Below are positions 23,424 to 36,310 of a stretch of DNA of 64,000 bases, piece after piece; position 1 is the stretch's first letter, and the number at the start of each line of letters is the position of its first letter. Source of the stretch: Antilocapra americana (lineage: Eukaryota > Chordata > Mammalia > Artiodactyla > Antilocapridae). A program made the translations under genes and the position numbers. The notes below the pieces were generated by a model. It was not told where the DNA came from. It did not search any database and saw only the letters and a list, made by a program, of their open reading frames with translations. The stretch is from NCBI GenBank assembly GCA_007570785.1, contig ML664161.1, forward strand, positions 2,329,260-2,393,259, in the 5' to 3' direction.

Positions 23424-23449
23424 TACATGTAGCCAAGTGCTAAGTCATT

Positions 23450-23890
23450 TTTTTAAATTATAGTTAATTTATAATGTGTGTTAATTTCAAGTGTACAGAA
23501 AAGTGAATCAGTCATATATATAGGTGTATATGTATATACATATACCCACACACACTGTACACATAATTTTTTCCGGATTCTTTTCCCACATAAGTTATTA
23601 TAGAATATTGAGTAGAGTTCCCTGTGCTAATGGCAGATCTTTGTTAGTTATTTATTTTATGTATGTTAATCCCAGTTTTCCTAATTTATCATGTCTCATC
23701 AGCTTTCTCCATCGATAACCATAGATTTGATTTTGAGATCTATCAGTCTGCTTCTGTTTTGTGAAAAGGTTCATTTGTATCATTTTTATTAGAGTCTACA
23801 TATAGGTGATATGGAATGATATTTGTATTTCAGATGATATTTGTATTTCTCTGTCTGACTTACTTCACTTAGTATGATAATACTTAAGTT
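23450..23890 (-). mobile_element. L1 3'-end fragment (antisense)
   Basis: Antisense cetartiodactyl L1 3' end: 'ttaatttcaagtgtacagaa', 'gaatattgagtagagttccc', 'tctgacttacttcacttagt'. A short internal duplication of 'gatatttgtatttc' occurs near 23819-23848. Confidence 0.8.
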
Positions 23891-24362
23891 CATCTATGAA
23901 GTACTAAGTTTTTGTGTAGCCTTAAATTTCTTACTCACTAGAAGTGTGACCTATGACAATTCATATTTTCACCACTTCCTTAACTGTAAAATGATGGCAG
24001 TTCAGTAAGTCTATCTTAGATACTCATTTCAGTTTTAAAGCTCTATGATTTTATGACTCAGATTTACTTTTTTGTAATTTAGTTATTTATGGTAAAATAC
24101 TGAGGGTCAAATTCCAAAAGAATGTTTCATTCTGCTTTATCCCAGCCATACCCAGTTATATATACCCCATTGCTTCACTTTGGTGTCTTTTCCTGCACCT
24201 TCACTTTATAGTTCACTTCAGCAAGTCCTCTATGCCAGTTACTGCTCACATGCACAGTTGCCTCTTTGGTCTGATTATCAATTAGAACTGTTCTACTTCC
24301 ATGTTATTAAACTTAGAATATTTCCCTGCCACTTTTATTTTCCCACCATTCCTTCTCCTCTT
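23891..24362. other. Nothing recognised
   Basis: AT-rich sequence without a recognised feature. Confidence 0.5.
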
Positions 24363-25540
24363 GTTGTTCAGTATCTCAGTTGTGTTTGACTCTTTGCAAA
24401 CCCATAGACTGCAGCACCCCAGGACTCCCTGGACCTCACCATTTCCTGGAGTTTGCCCAAGTTCATGTTCATTGCATTGGTGATGACTGCCATCCAGCCA
24501 TCTCATCCTCTGATACCCTCTTCTCATTCTGCCCTCAGTCTTTTCCAGCATCAAGAACTTTACCAATGAATCATCTGTTCTCATTATTATGACCAAAATA
24601 TTGGTGCTTCAGCATCAGTCCTTCCAGAGAAAATTCAGGGTAGAGCTCCCTTAAGATGGTCCAGCTTTCACAATCATATGTGACCACTGGGAAGACCATG
24701 GCTTTGACTATATGGACCTTTGTCAGCAGAGCAATGTCTCTACTTTTCAACACACTGTCTAGGTTTGTCATTGCTTTCCTGCCAAGAAGCTATCATCTTA
24801 TGATTTCATGGTTGTATTCACTGTTTGCAGTGATTTTGGAACCCCAAGAAGAGAAAATCTGTCACTGCTTCCACCTTTCTATTTGTTATGCAGTAATGGG
24901 CCGGATGCCATGATCTTAGTTTTGTTTTAATATTTAGTCTTATGCTGGCTCTCCTCTTTGCTTTTTGCCATTAGAGTGGTATCATCTGCGTATCTGAGGT
25001 TGTTGATGTTTCTCCCACCTATCTTGATTCCAGCTTGTGATTCATCTAGCTCAACATTTCTCATGGTGTGTGGTGTGCTCAACATTTAGGCTGAACAAAC
25101 AAGGTGACAGCAGAAAGTTCTGTGGTACTCGTTTCTCGATCTTGAACCAGTCAGTTTGTTCCATACAGAGTTCTAACTGTTGCTTCTTGACCTGCATACA
25201 GGTTTCTCAGGAGACAGATAAGATGGTCTGGTATTCCCGTCTTTCTAAGAGCTTTCCAGTTTATCATGATCCACACAGTCAAAGGCTTTATCATAGTCAA
25301 TGGAACAGAGACAGATGCTTTTCTGAAATTTCCTTGCTTTCTCTATAATCCAGCGAATGTTGGCAATTTGATCACTAGTTCCTCTTCCTTCTCTAAACCC
25401 AGCTTGGACATCTGGAAGTTCTTGGTTTGCATAATGCTGAAGCCTAGTATGCAAAATTTTAAGTATGACCTTACTAGCATGGGAGATGAGTGCAATTGTC
25501 CAATGGTTAGCATATTCGTTGGTACTACACTGGACTCATT
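24363..25540 (-). mobile_element. BovB reverse-transcriptase and 3' end (antisense)
   Basis: The minus strand carries a decayed BovB: a reverse-transcriptase stretch at 25245-25454 (PDVQAGFREGRGTSDQIANI, later YDKAFDCVDH, motif A with its catalytic Asp), the YADD catalytic motif at about 24981-24992, the C-terminal region, and the 3' end at 24363. It is 5'-truncated in the reverse transcriptase near 25540 and broken by several frame changes, so it is not functional. Confidence 0.92.
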
Positions 25541-25600
25541 TTTTCCACCAGGTTTACTGAATTCATGTTGTTTACCCCCCGCCCTGCCCCTCATTCTATT

Positions 25601-25737
25601 CAGTTCAGTTCAGTCGCTCAGTTGCATCCAACTCTTTGCGACCCCATGAACCACAGCACACCAGGCCTCCCCGTCCATCATCAACTCCTGGAGTCCACCC
25701 AAACCCATGTCCATCGAGTTGGTGATGCCATCCAGCA
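25601..25737 (-). mobile_element. Minimal BovB 3' tail with target duplication
   Basis: Only 137 bp of BovB 3' end, in antisense ('cagttcagttcagtcgctca' at left). Flanked by 'tcattctatt' at 25591-25600 and 25738-25747, so it is a complete, severely 5'-truncated insertion. Confidence 0.9.
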
Positions 25738-25747
25738 TCATTCTATT

Positions 25748-26647
25748 AAGTCCCACAATTCTAAGCAGTACAGAAGAGTCACCTAATTGCTGATTAAATC
25801 CCCTAAGAAGTCACATAATTTCAGAGAAACCTTCAGCTGTACCAATAATTTCTTTTATTATCAACAGTCAGATATCAAGCCACTATTAAGAGGTCTGTCA
25901 ATAGATTCATATTTTTAATAATTAATGAAAAAATCCTCCTCTCTATTTCAGGTCCCATCTAAACTTACATACTGCCAAATTTCTTGAACTTATTACACTG
26001 TCATTTGGTGCTTCAATTTCTTACACATTATCATTACATTTTTGCACTGGTTATCCATTCACATTCCTTCCCTGATCTCAAAAGTCTGATACTCAATGCA
26101 TCATAAATGCTGAATCAAATGACACTTTCTCTGTCATCACATTTCCTTTCAAAGGTCTTGTCATTATTAACCACCAAGTGCTTTTCAGTTTCAGGACTTT
26201 CATTTTCTACCAAGCAATTGCATTTCATCCCCAGAGTTCTATCATTTTTGCTTATTTTTTTTCTTATAATATTTTTAGGGGATATCTTTAAAAAATAGAC
26301 CTGACTAGCTCTGGGCTGATCACTGCCAGATTCTTAACTCCCACTACATTCCTCAGAACTGTGTTACTTTATCTTCCCTTATGAAAGTTCTATCGACTTC
26401 TCCAGCTCAATACACTTAAATTGAACTTTACCCATAATAACATAACAGGAACATTTAAAGATCCTGACTTAGAAGTAATAATATATACTGATGAACTCCA
26501 AATGAAAAGATAATGATTTAAAAGATTTCTTCCAAACGTGAAATTAGAGGTTAGGTTTCAGGAACAGAATAGCCCAATACTTCTCGCATGGCATATTTTT
26601 AGGATGCTGCAAAAATTAAGATGAACACTTAATCAGGCACCTAACTA
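25748..26647. other. Nothing recognised
   Basis: AT-rich. The open frame at 26107-26298 has no recognisable feature. Confidence 0.5.
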
Positions 26648-26917
26648 TGACTGCAATAAGTAGTTCATGATCTGAGCCACAGTTAGCTCCCAGTCTTGCA
26701 ATAGCTGAGTGTATAGAAGTTCTCCATCTTCAGCTGAAAAGAATATAATCAATCTGATTTCAGTATTGACCATCTGGTGATGTCCATAGGTAGAGTCGTC
26801 TCTTGTGTTGTTGGAAAATAATGTTTGCTATGACTAGTGTGTCACCCTTTGCCCTGTTTCATTTTGTACTCCAAGGCCAAATTTGCATGTTACTCTAGGT
26901 ATCTCTTTACTTTGTAC

Positions 26918-27345
26918 TTTTTTTAATTAATTTATTTTTTATTGAAGGATAATTGCTTTACAGAATTTTGCTGTTTTCTGTCAAACTTCAACATGAATCA
27001 GCCATAGATATACATATATCCCCTCCCTTTTGAACCTCTGTCCCATCTCCCTCTCCACCCTACCCCTCTAGGTTGATACAGAGCCCCTGTTTGAGTTTCC
27101 TGAGCCATATAGCAAATTCCTATTGGCTATGTATTTTACATATGGTAATGTAAGTTTCCATGTTACTCTTTCCATACATCTCACCCTCCCTCTCCTCTCC
27201 CCATGTCTGTAAGTCTATTCTCTATGTCTCTTTCTCCATTGTTGCTATGAAAATAAATTCTTCAGTACCATTTTTCTAGATTCCGTATATATGAGTTAGA
27301 ATACTGCATTTATCTTTCTCTTTCTGACTCATTTCACATTTCAGT
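26918..27345 (-). mobile_element. Ruminant L1 3' end (antisense) inside BovB
   Basis: Begins with a T/A-rich tract ('ttaattaatttattttttat') and reads the complement of a ruminant L1 3' UTR ('caacatgaatcagccatag', 'gtctattctctatgtctc', 'ctttctgactcatttcac'). Confidence 0.8.
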
Positions 27346-27371
27346 CCCCTGTGATGAGAATATCATTTTTT

Positions 27372-28140
27372 TAATTGTTTTTGCCATACAATGTCATGAT
27401 ATCACCATGGGTTTACATATGCTTCCCCTCCAGAACCCCTCTCCCTCCTCCCTCCCCCCTGGGAAATCTCGCTGCACCAGCCCCGAGCATCAATCCTGGG
27501 CTGGCGATTGATTAGACATATGATAATTAACTTGTTTCAATGCCCTTCTCCCATATCATCCCACCCTTACCCTCATCCACAAAGTCCACGAGTCTATTCT
27601 ATACATCTGCGTTCCTTTTGCTGTCTCGCATGTTGGGTTCTTGTTACCGTCTTTCTAAATTCCATATATATGTGTTAATATACTGTATTGTTGTTTTTGC
27701 TTCTGGCTTACTTCACTCTGGATAATGGGCTCCAAAGAAGATATAAAAATGGCTAACAAACACATGAAAAGATGCTCAACATCACTCATTATCAGAGAAA
27801 TGCAAATCAAAACCACAATGAGGTACCACTTTACACCAGTCAGAATGGCTGCCATCCAAAAGTCTACAAGCAATAAATGCTGGAGAGGATGTGGAGAAAA
27901 GGGAACCCTTTTACACTGTTGGTGGGAATGCAAACTAGTACAGCCACTATGGAAAACAGTGTGGAGGTTCCTTAAAAAGCTGCAAATAGACCTGCCATAT
28001 GACCCGGCAATCCCACTGCTGGGCATATACACCGAGGAAACCAGAATTGAAAGAGCCACGTGCACCCCAATGTTCATCGCTGCATTGTTTACAATAGCCA
28101 GGACATGGAAGCAACCTAGATGCCCATCAACTGATGAATG
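27372..28140 (-). mobile_element. L1 copy A: 5'-inverted young L1 inside BovB
   Basis: A minus-strand insertion. 27372-27730 is the antisense 3' end (T-run first). 27731-28140 is the upstream ORF2 C-terminal piece, flipped into plus orientation ([20 protein letters not shown]). Flanking repeats 'gatgagaatatcatttttt' at 27353-27371 and 28141-28159 fix the ends. About 100 bp of ORF2 is missing at the inversion junction compared with L1 copy B. ORF2 here is only a C-terminal scrap. Confidence 0.92.
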
Positions 28141-28330
28141 GATGAGAATATCATTTTTTGATGTTTGTTCTAGAAGGTGTTATAGGTAGGCCTTCATAAA
28201 ACTGTTCAACTTCCACTTCTTTGGTATTAGTGGTTGGGGCATGGACTTGGGTTACTGTGATATTGAGTAGTTTGCCTTCAAAATGAATCAAGATCATTCT
28301 GTTGTTTTTTAGATTGCACTAGAATACTGA

Positions 28331-28600
28331 AGGAGAAGGGGATGGCACCCCACTCCAGTACTCTTATCTGGAAAATCCCATTGATGGAGGAGCTTGGTAG
28401 GCTGCAGCCCATGGAGTCGTTAAGAGTTGGACACAACGGAGCAACTTCACTTTCACTTTTCACTTTCATGCATTGGAGAAGGAAATGGCAACCCACTCCA
28501 GTGTTCTTGCCTGGAGAACTCTAGGGACGGGGGAGCCTGGTGGGCTGCCGTCTATGGGGTCGCACAGAGTTGAACATGACTAAAGTGACTTAGCAGCAGC
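28331..28600 (+). mobile_element. Bov-A2 SINE (dimeric)
   Basis: Two head-to-tail Bov-A units ('ggatggcaccccactccagt' and 'gaaatggcaacccactccag') are joined by the typical 'tcactttcacttttcacttt' linker, ending 'gacttagcagcagcag'. Flanks 'agaatactga' (28321-28330) and 'agagtactaa' (28601-28610) are a probable diverged target duplication. Confidence 0.93.
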
Positions 28601-28968
28601 AGAGTACTAAATTTCAGACTATTTTGTTGACTATGAGGGATACACCATTTTTTCTAAGAGTTTGTTGCCCATAGTAGTAGATACAATGGTCATCTGAATT
28701 AAATTCACCCATTCCATCAGTTTTAGTTCACTGATTCTGAAAATGTTGATGTTCATTCTTGCCATCTCCAGTTTGGCCACTTAAAATTTACCTTGATTCA
28801 TGGAACTAACCAGATTCCTATACAATATTGTTCTTTACAGCATCGGACTTTACTTTCACCACCAGATGATACATCTACATCCACAACTAGACCTTGCTTT
28901 TGCTTTGGCTCAGCCTCTTTATTCCTTGTGAAGCTGTTTCTCTATTCTTTTCCAGTAGCATATCACTA

Positions 28969-29745
28969 ATCTCAGATATGCAGATGACACCACCATTATG
29001 GCAGGAAGCAAAGAGGAACTAAAGAGCCTGTTGATGAAGGTGAAAGAGGAGAATGGAAAGGTGGCTTAAAACTCAACATTCAAAAAATTAAGGTCATGGC
29101 ATCCAGTCCATCACTTCATGGCAAATAGATGGGAAACAAGGGAAACAGAGATAGACTTTATTTTCCTGGGCTCCAAAATCACTGCAGATGGTGACTGCAG
29201 CCATGAAATTAAAAGACGCTTGCTCCTAGGAAGAAAAGCTATGACCAACTAGACTGCATATTAAAAAGCAGAGACATTACTTTGCCCACAAAGGTATGTC
29301 TACTCAAAGCTATGGTGTTTCCAGTAGTTATGTATGGATATGAGAGTTGGACAATAAAGAAGGCTGAGTGCCAAAGAATTGATGCTTTTGAACTGTGGTG
29401 TTGGAGAAGACTCTTGAGAGTCCCTTGGACTGCAAGGATATCAAACCAGTCATTCCTAAAGGATATCAGTCCTGAATATTCATTGGAAGGACTGATGCTG
29501 AAGCTGGCACTCCAATATTTTGACCATCTGATGCAAAGAGCCAGCTCATTGGAAAACACCCTGATGCTGAGAAAGATTGAAGGCAGGAGGAGAAGCAGAT
29601 GACAGAGCACGAGATGGTTGATGACATCACTGACTAAATGGATATGAATTTGAGCAAGCTCTGGGAAATGGTGAAGGACAGGGCAGCTCTGCACGCTGTA
29701 GCCCATGGAGTTGCAAAGAGTCAGAAATGACTGGGTGACTGGGCA
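28969..29745 (+). mobile_element. BovB C-terminal and 3' end (sense)
   Basis: Starts just before the YADD motif ('agatatgcagatgacaccac' near 28973) and runs through the C-terminal coding region to the 3' end. The open frame at 29282-29602 is BovB. Decayed by stops and small deletions. Confidence 0.9.
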
Positions 29746-29767
29746 AAAGAATAATTAGGGTTAGAGT

Positions 29768-30717
29768 CATGACCCAGATAAAAACAATGGTGTGATCACT
29801 CACCTAGAGGCAGACATCCTGGAATCTGAAGTCAATTGGCCTTAGGAAGCATCACTATGAACAAAGTTAGTGGAGGTGATGGAATTCCAGTTAAGCTATT
29901 TTAAATCCTGAAAGATGATGCTGTGAAAGTGCTGCACACAATATGCCTGCAAATATGGAAATTTCATCAGTGGCCACAGGACTGGAAAAGGTCAGTTTTC
30001 ATTCCATCCCAAAGAAAGGCAATGCCAAAGAATGCTCAAACTACTGCACAATTGCACTCATCTCAGACGCTAGTAAAGTAATGCTCAAAATTCTCCAAGC
30101 CAGGCTTCAGCAATACATGAACCGTGAACTTCCAGATGTTCAAGCTGGTTTTAGAAAAGGCAGAGGAACCAAAGATAAATTGCCGACATCTGATGGATCA
30201 TTGATGTTATGACCAAACTAGACTGCATATTAAAAAGCAGAGACATTACTTTGCCAACAAAGGTCCATCTAGTCAAGGCTATTGTTTTTCCAGTAGTCAC
30301 GTATGAATGTGAGAGTTGGACAGTAAAAAAGACTGAGCACCTAAGGAATGATGCTTTTGAACTGTAGTGTTGGAGAAGACTCTTGAGAGTCCCTTGGACT
30401 GCAAGAAGATTCAACCAGTCCATCCTAAAGAACAGTTCTGGATGTTCATTGGAAGGACTGATGTTGAAGCTGAAATTCCAGTACTTTGGCCACCTCACGC
30501 CAAGAGTTGACTCACTGGAGAAGACCCTGATGCTGGGAAGGATTGGGGGCAGGAGGAGAAGGGGAAGACAGAGGATGAGATGGCTGGATGGCATCGCTGA
30601 CTCGATGGACATGGGTTTGGGTGGACTCCGGGAGTTGGTGATGAACAGGGAGGCCTGGCGTGCTGCAGTTCATGGGTTCATGAAGTCAGACATGACTGAG
30701 TGACTGATCTGAACTGA
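29768..30717 (+). mobile_element. BovB with internal RT deletion (sense)
   Basis: Sense BovB begins in the linker before the reverse transcriptase ('aatggtgtgatcactcacc') and includes ELPDVQAGFRKGRGTKDKLP. Near 30195-30208 it jumps from the start of the catalytic core to the region downstream of YADD ('ttatgaccaaactagactgc'), losing both catalytic motif blocks, then runs to the 3' end ('tgatctgaactgaa'). Confidence 0.9.
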
Positions 30718-30939
30718 AACAAGGGAATTAGTACAAAATTTAAGGATGTCCTGACACTTGGTTCATTTAGGTGCAGGGTCAGCATTTGCAGTATCTCCTT
30801 AAATTTTTGCCTTAGACACTTTGCTTGTCTCACGGTAACCATAGCCTTAGCCCTATCATTTATTAAATTTAATAATACAGTCTAAAAATCTTGTAAAAAT
30901 TAATGCACCATAAAATTAGGAACACTTGCAATGCCACCC

Positions 30940-33140
30940 AACCAAAAAAAAAATACTTAGGAATAAACTTCACCAAGGAGGTGAAATACTTATTTGTTGA
31001 GTATTTATTAAAACATTAATAAAGGAGGTTGAAGATGATTTCAAGAAATGACAAGATATCCCATGCTCTTGGATTGGAAGAATTAATATTGTTCAAATGG
31101 CCATGTTACCTAAAACAATCTATATATTTAACTTTATCCTTCTCAAATTACCCATGACATTTTTCACAGAACTAAAACAAATAATCCTAAAATTCATATG
31201 GACCTTTAAAAGACCCAGGATTGCCAAGCAATCCTGAAAAAATAAAAAAGGAATAAAACAGGAGGCATAACCATCCCATACTTCAGACAATACTGTGAAT
31301 CTGCAGTAATCAAAACAGCATAGTATTGACACAAAAATAGAAATATGGATCAATGGAACATAATAGAACCTAGAAATAAACCCACACACGTAGAGTCAAT
31401 TAATCTTCAGCAAAGAAAGACAAAGACAATCTCTTCAGCAACTGGTTTTGAAAACTTGGACAATTGTATGTAAATCAATGAAGTTAGGTGACACCCTTAC
31501 CATACACAAAAATAAACTCAAAATGGCTTAAAGACCTAAACATAAGTCTTGATACCATAAAACTCATAATAAATAACATAAAACATTTTAGGACATAAAT
31601 CATATCAGTATTTTCTTAGGTAAGTGTCCCAAAGCAATATAAATAACAAAATAGGACTTCTCTTTTGGTACAGTGAGTATCAACTTGCCAATGCAGGGGG
31701 CATGGAAATGATCACTGGTTCAGGAAGAATCAACATGCCACAGAGCACCTAAGCCCAAGAGCCTAACTACTGAAGTCCATATGCTCTAGGGTCCACAAAT
31801 CACAACTGCTGAAGTCCACATGCCCTAGAGCCTGCATGCCGTGATTACTGAGTTCACACACCTAGAGCCAGTGATCTGCAACAAAAGAAGCCAGCACAGT
31901 GAGAAACCTGTGCACCTCAACTACAGAGTTGCAACTAGAGAAAATCCATGCAAAGCAATGAATACTTAGCACAGCCAAAAATAAATAGATAAATAAAAAT
32001 GAAAGCAAAAATAAACAAATGAGATGTAATCAAACTTAGCAAATTTTGCACAGAAAAGGAAACCATACCCAAAACAAAAAAAACAACTTGCAGAATGGGA
32101 GAAAGCATTTGGAAATGATCTGACTGACAGAGGCCTAGTTTCTAAAATATACAAACAGATCATACAACTCAACAACAACAGCAGAAAACAAACAACCCTA
32201 TTAAAAAATGGGCAAAAGCCCTAAAGAGAGATTTCTCCAGAGAAGAAATACAGATTGCCAATAGTCACATGAAAAGATGCTCAACATCACTGATTATTAG
32301 AGAAATGCAAATCAAAACTGCAATAAGATACCACCTCATCTTGTCAGTATGGCCATCATTAAAAAGTCTACAGATAACAAATGCTAAAGAGACAGTGTGG
32401 AGAAAAGGAAACCCTGCTACATGTTAGTGGGAATGTAAGCTGTTACAGCCACTATGAAAAGCAGTACGGAGCTTCCTCAGGAAACTAAAAATAGAATTAT
32501 CTTATGATCCAGAAGTCCCACTCCTGGACGTATGTTCAGACAAAACTCTAACCCAAAAATGCATATGCACCCCTCTGGTCACAGCAGCACTATTTACAAT
32601 AGCCTGGACAAGGAAGCTAAATGTCAACAGAGGAATAGATAAATAAAATGTGATACATATATACAATGGAATACTACTCAGCCATTAAAAAAGAATGAAA
32701 TAATGCCATTTGCAACAAGATGGATGAAACTAGAGATTATCAAACTAAAAAGTAAGTAAAAATGAGAAAGATAAATATTATATCACTTGTATATGGAACC
32801 TAAAATATGAATCAAATGAGCTTATCTATAAAACAGAAACAGAATCATGGACAGAGAGAGTAGGTTGGTGGTTGTCAAGGGATAAGGAGATGAGAGAAGG
32901 ATTAGTTAGGAGTTTGGGATTAGCAAATGCAAACTGGTATATATAGAATGGAATAAACAGCAAGGTTGTACTATATAGTACAGGGAATTATATTCAATAT
33001 TCTGTGATTAAAACATAATGGGAAAGAATATGAGAAATAATGTGTTTATATATAAATATATATGTATGTGTGTGTTTATAACTGAGTCACTTTGCTGTAT
33101 ATTTAGCACAACATTATGAATCAACTATACTTCAATAAAA
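30940..33140 (+). mobile_element. L1 ORF2 3' half and 3' end (sense)
   Basis: Sense L1, 5'-truncated in ORF2. 'ggaataaacttcaccaagga', 'atgacatttttcacagaact' and 'ttacaatagcctggacaagg' appear in the normal order, ending 'caactatacttcaataaaaa'. Many stops. A CHR-2-type SINE interrupts it at 31655-32000. Confidence 0.9.
31655..32000 (+). mobile_element. CHR-2-type SINE inside L1
   Basis: Sense copy: degenerate tRNA-like head ('gacttctcttttggtacagt'), the 'catgccacagagcacctaag' block, two internal 'actgctgaagtccacatgcc'-like units, and an A-rich tail 'aaaaataaatagataaataa'. This family is specific to cetartiodactyls (ruminants, hippos, whales). Confidence 0.82.
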
Positions 33141-34734
33141 AAAGAAACACTTGCTAAGCCATAATAATGTTATGTACTTATAGACTCAGACCATACTATT
33201 TCATCATGAAATTGTATACTGTATAAATTTTAATTTAAAACATTAATCAATGTGAGAGTGGTTAAATAAGTCAGTGTATATTGCACAGCCATTAAAGGTA
33301 TATTTAAATGATTAATGATATTATTAAAATAGCATGTATACTCATAAGCAAAATAGGGAGGCTGTAAGCAGAATTTATTATCTGATTCAAGTTATGACTG
33401 CATATAGATATGTAAGTACATCTGCTGTTTTTTAGAAAAGAATATATATCAAAATGTAAGTAATTTGGGTTTGTAATCTTAACTGGTTATTTAAATATTT
33501 TGCTTTATATTTTTCTATATTTCAACTTTTTATATAATCTTGGCCTAAGAAGGAGAAAATCATGTGTTTACTGAATGTGTACTGTATTCCAAGTTTAAAA
33601 TATTTGGTAATTTAAGATAAATAAAACATAATCCCTGCCTTTTTCAAATCCCACTGTGTAGCAGAGGAGACAGATGACACACACGCACTCCTACACACCT
33701 GATTGTGGTGTAATATAGTGGATTTCATGCTACCGTGCCAAAAACCCCTATGTGATAGCAAAATAACATGCTCACTTCTTGTAAGAAATAATTAGTGTGT
33801 ATGAAAACCAGATGAGTTGGATGGAATTACTAAAACCAAACCATAGTTCACTCTTTTTTCTTGAGTCAGTTTTCCCTAAAAGTGGCTAGAGGCAGTGTTC
33901 ACCTCCAGTAAGTAATCAATTGTTGCCTAAATTTTTGATGTGGTTCTCTATGCAGCAATGCATTTTAGATGAAAAAGAGAGAGTAAAGGGTTGAACATTT
34001 AATTAATATTCATTTTAAAGTTATTGCTGCCATTGAAAGAGTATTATCTTTATTTTCTTTCATTTCTATGTATATTTTAAGAGAAGTTATTGATAAATTT
34101 TGACATTTTTTGCTTAGCACAAGTTTGTGTCTATAAATGAGCATTATTTCTTTTAGGTTCTGCACACTATATACTTTGTTAACAAACTTAAATATGAATG
34201 TATGGCCCTAGCTGATGCAGCAAAGGCAATAAAAATATTTTAAATTACTATGTATTCCATTAATCCAATTAATTTATCATTGCTTTGATAGGATGATTAC
34301 TCTGCTTTATTTGACCTCAGTAGTAAGTTTTATAACTGATATAATATTTTGTATCTAGGATTTTACTGTTTTCCAGCAACACCTGTTAGTTTACTTTACT
34401 CCACATGTAGCCTCAAAAAATAGAAGGATTCTTTGCTCTGACAGCTCTTTTTACATTACTTAGTTTCCACAGTTAATTATTCCTGAAACTTTCAAAAATA
34501 CCTAGTTGTAACAGTTGAAAGTCAAATGCTTTTCTTCTCTCTTTTCTCTTTATTTTTTAGTTGCCCATGATTATCTAAAGTCCTACTTAAAAATTGCATT
34601 CCACAGGCAAAACAATAAAAACATTGAACATATTGGTGATGGTGAGGGACTCAAGAGGAAGGAGTGAGAGGTGCATAAGTGACACACAGGACATTTTTAA
34701 GCAGTGAAACTATTCTGTAAGTAACAGTGGATGT
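33141..34734. other. AT-rich stretch, nothing recognised
   Basis: No gene, RNA or clear repeat was identified. Confidence 0.5.
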
Positions 34735-35175
34735 GTCAGATTCCTGGACCTGCCTAACAAATTAACAAAAATTGGATGGCTTAGAACAACAGTCCTGGAG
34801 GCTAGAACTCTGAAATCAAGATATTGATATGGTTAGTTCCTTTGGAAAGCTATGAGGGAGAATCTGTTTCATGACTCTCTTCTAGCTTCTGGTGGTTTGC
34901 TGGAAGATTTTGCATCCTTTGGCTTGTAAGGCATCTCTATGATCTCTGCCCCTCACCTTAACGTGGCATCTCCCTGTGTGTGTCCCTGTATCTAAGTTTA
35001 CGCCTTTTATAAGGATGCTAGCTTTATTGGGTTAGGGCTCACCTCAGTGACCTTATTTTATGTATCATCTCTGTAAGGCTGTTTCTCAAATAAGATCACA
35101 TTTCGACGTACTGGGGGCGGGGGGTAGAACTCAAACATGTATTTTGGGAGACTGACACAATTAAATGAATAATCA
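34735..35175 (-). mobile_element. MaLR LTR (antisense)
   Basis: 'tggatggcttagaacaacag', 'cagtcctggaggctagaac', 'ttataaggatgctagcttta', 'caaataagatcacatttcga' follow the complement of an MST/MLT1-type LTR in order. A G-run 'gggggcggggggt' at 35114-35126 sits in it. Confidence 0.75.
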
Positions 35176-35633
35176 TTGGATATGATATTACACATTTTCA
35201 AAAACCCATGAAACTTTACAACACAGAGTGAGACATAACTATGCAATTTTAAATAATAATTTAGGAAATCAACAGGTCCTAGGGAAGAATGAACACTGTG
35301 ACAAGGGAATCTAATTGAATTACAAATGTATAAAACGACCTCATGGAGGGGTCATAGGGTAGAGGTACTGACCTAAGTAACTTTGGAAATGAATGGAATC
35401 TGTGAAATTAAATGTAAAAGGACCTGCCAATAAACACTGTACTCTGGTTGATGACTTATTTTTTTTCACACGGGAGTACAGGTTATCTATCTGAAACTAC
35501 TGTACGTGATTCTAGAATCCAATAAGTAAATGCATGGTGGTTGATGGGAGCAAGGTTTATCACTATTGAAGTGGGAATTTACAAATTATCAAGAAGAAAG
35601 ACACTAAGATTATTCATGGGGTAAGAGTAATCA

Positions 35634-36300
35634 ACATTCAGAAAACAAAGATCATGGCATCGAGTCCCATCACTTCATGGCAAATAGATGGGGAAACAGT
35701 GGAAACAGTGGCTAACTTTATTTTTCTGGGCTCCAAAATCACTGCAGATGGTGACTGCAGCCATGAAATTAAAAGACACTTACTCCTTGGAAGGAAAGTT
35801 ATGACCAACTTAGACAGCATATTAAAAAGCAGAGACATTACTCTGCCAACAAAGGTCCATCTAGTCAAGGCTGTGATTTTTCCAGTAGTCGTGTATGGAT
35901 ATGAGAGTTGGACTGTAAAGAAAACTGAGTGCTGAAGAATTGATGCTTTTGAACTGTGGTGTTGGAGAAGACTCTTGAGAGTCCCTTGGACTGCAAGGAG
36001 ATCCAACCAGTCCATCCTAAAAGAGATCACTGGAAGGACTTACGTTGAAGCTGAAACTCCAGTACTTTAGCCACCTGATGCGAAGAGCTGACTCATTTGA
36101 AAAGACCCTGATGCTGGTAAAGATTGAGGTCAGGAGGAGAAGGGGACGACAGAGAATGAGATGGTTGGATAGCATCACCGACGCAATGGCCATGGGTTTG
36201 GGTGGACTCTGGGAGTTGGTGATGGACAAGGAAGCCTGGTATGCTGTGGTTCATGGGATTGAAAAGAGTTGGACATGATTAGGTGACTGAACTGAACTGA
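35634..36300 (+). mobile_element. BovB 3' part with short target duplication
   Basis: Sense BovB C-terminal region and 3' end. Ends fixed by 'agagtaatca' at 35624-35633 and 36301-36310. The open frame at 36045-36278 is BovB. A small deletion occurs near 36025. Confidence 0.95.
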
Positions 36301-36310
36301 AGAGTAATCA

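Larger units (their letters stand above)
26648..28967 (-). mobile_element. BovB endonuclease region (antisense), interrupted
   Basis: Antisense BovB 5' coding region (endonuclease end) in four blocks: about 26648-26915, 27346-27371, 28160-28330 and 28601-28967. They stay colinear once three younger inserts are removed (an L1 3' end, L1 copy A and a Bov-A2). At about 28967 the orientation flips to sense BovB. Confidence 0.8.
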
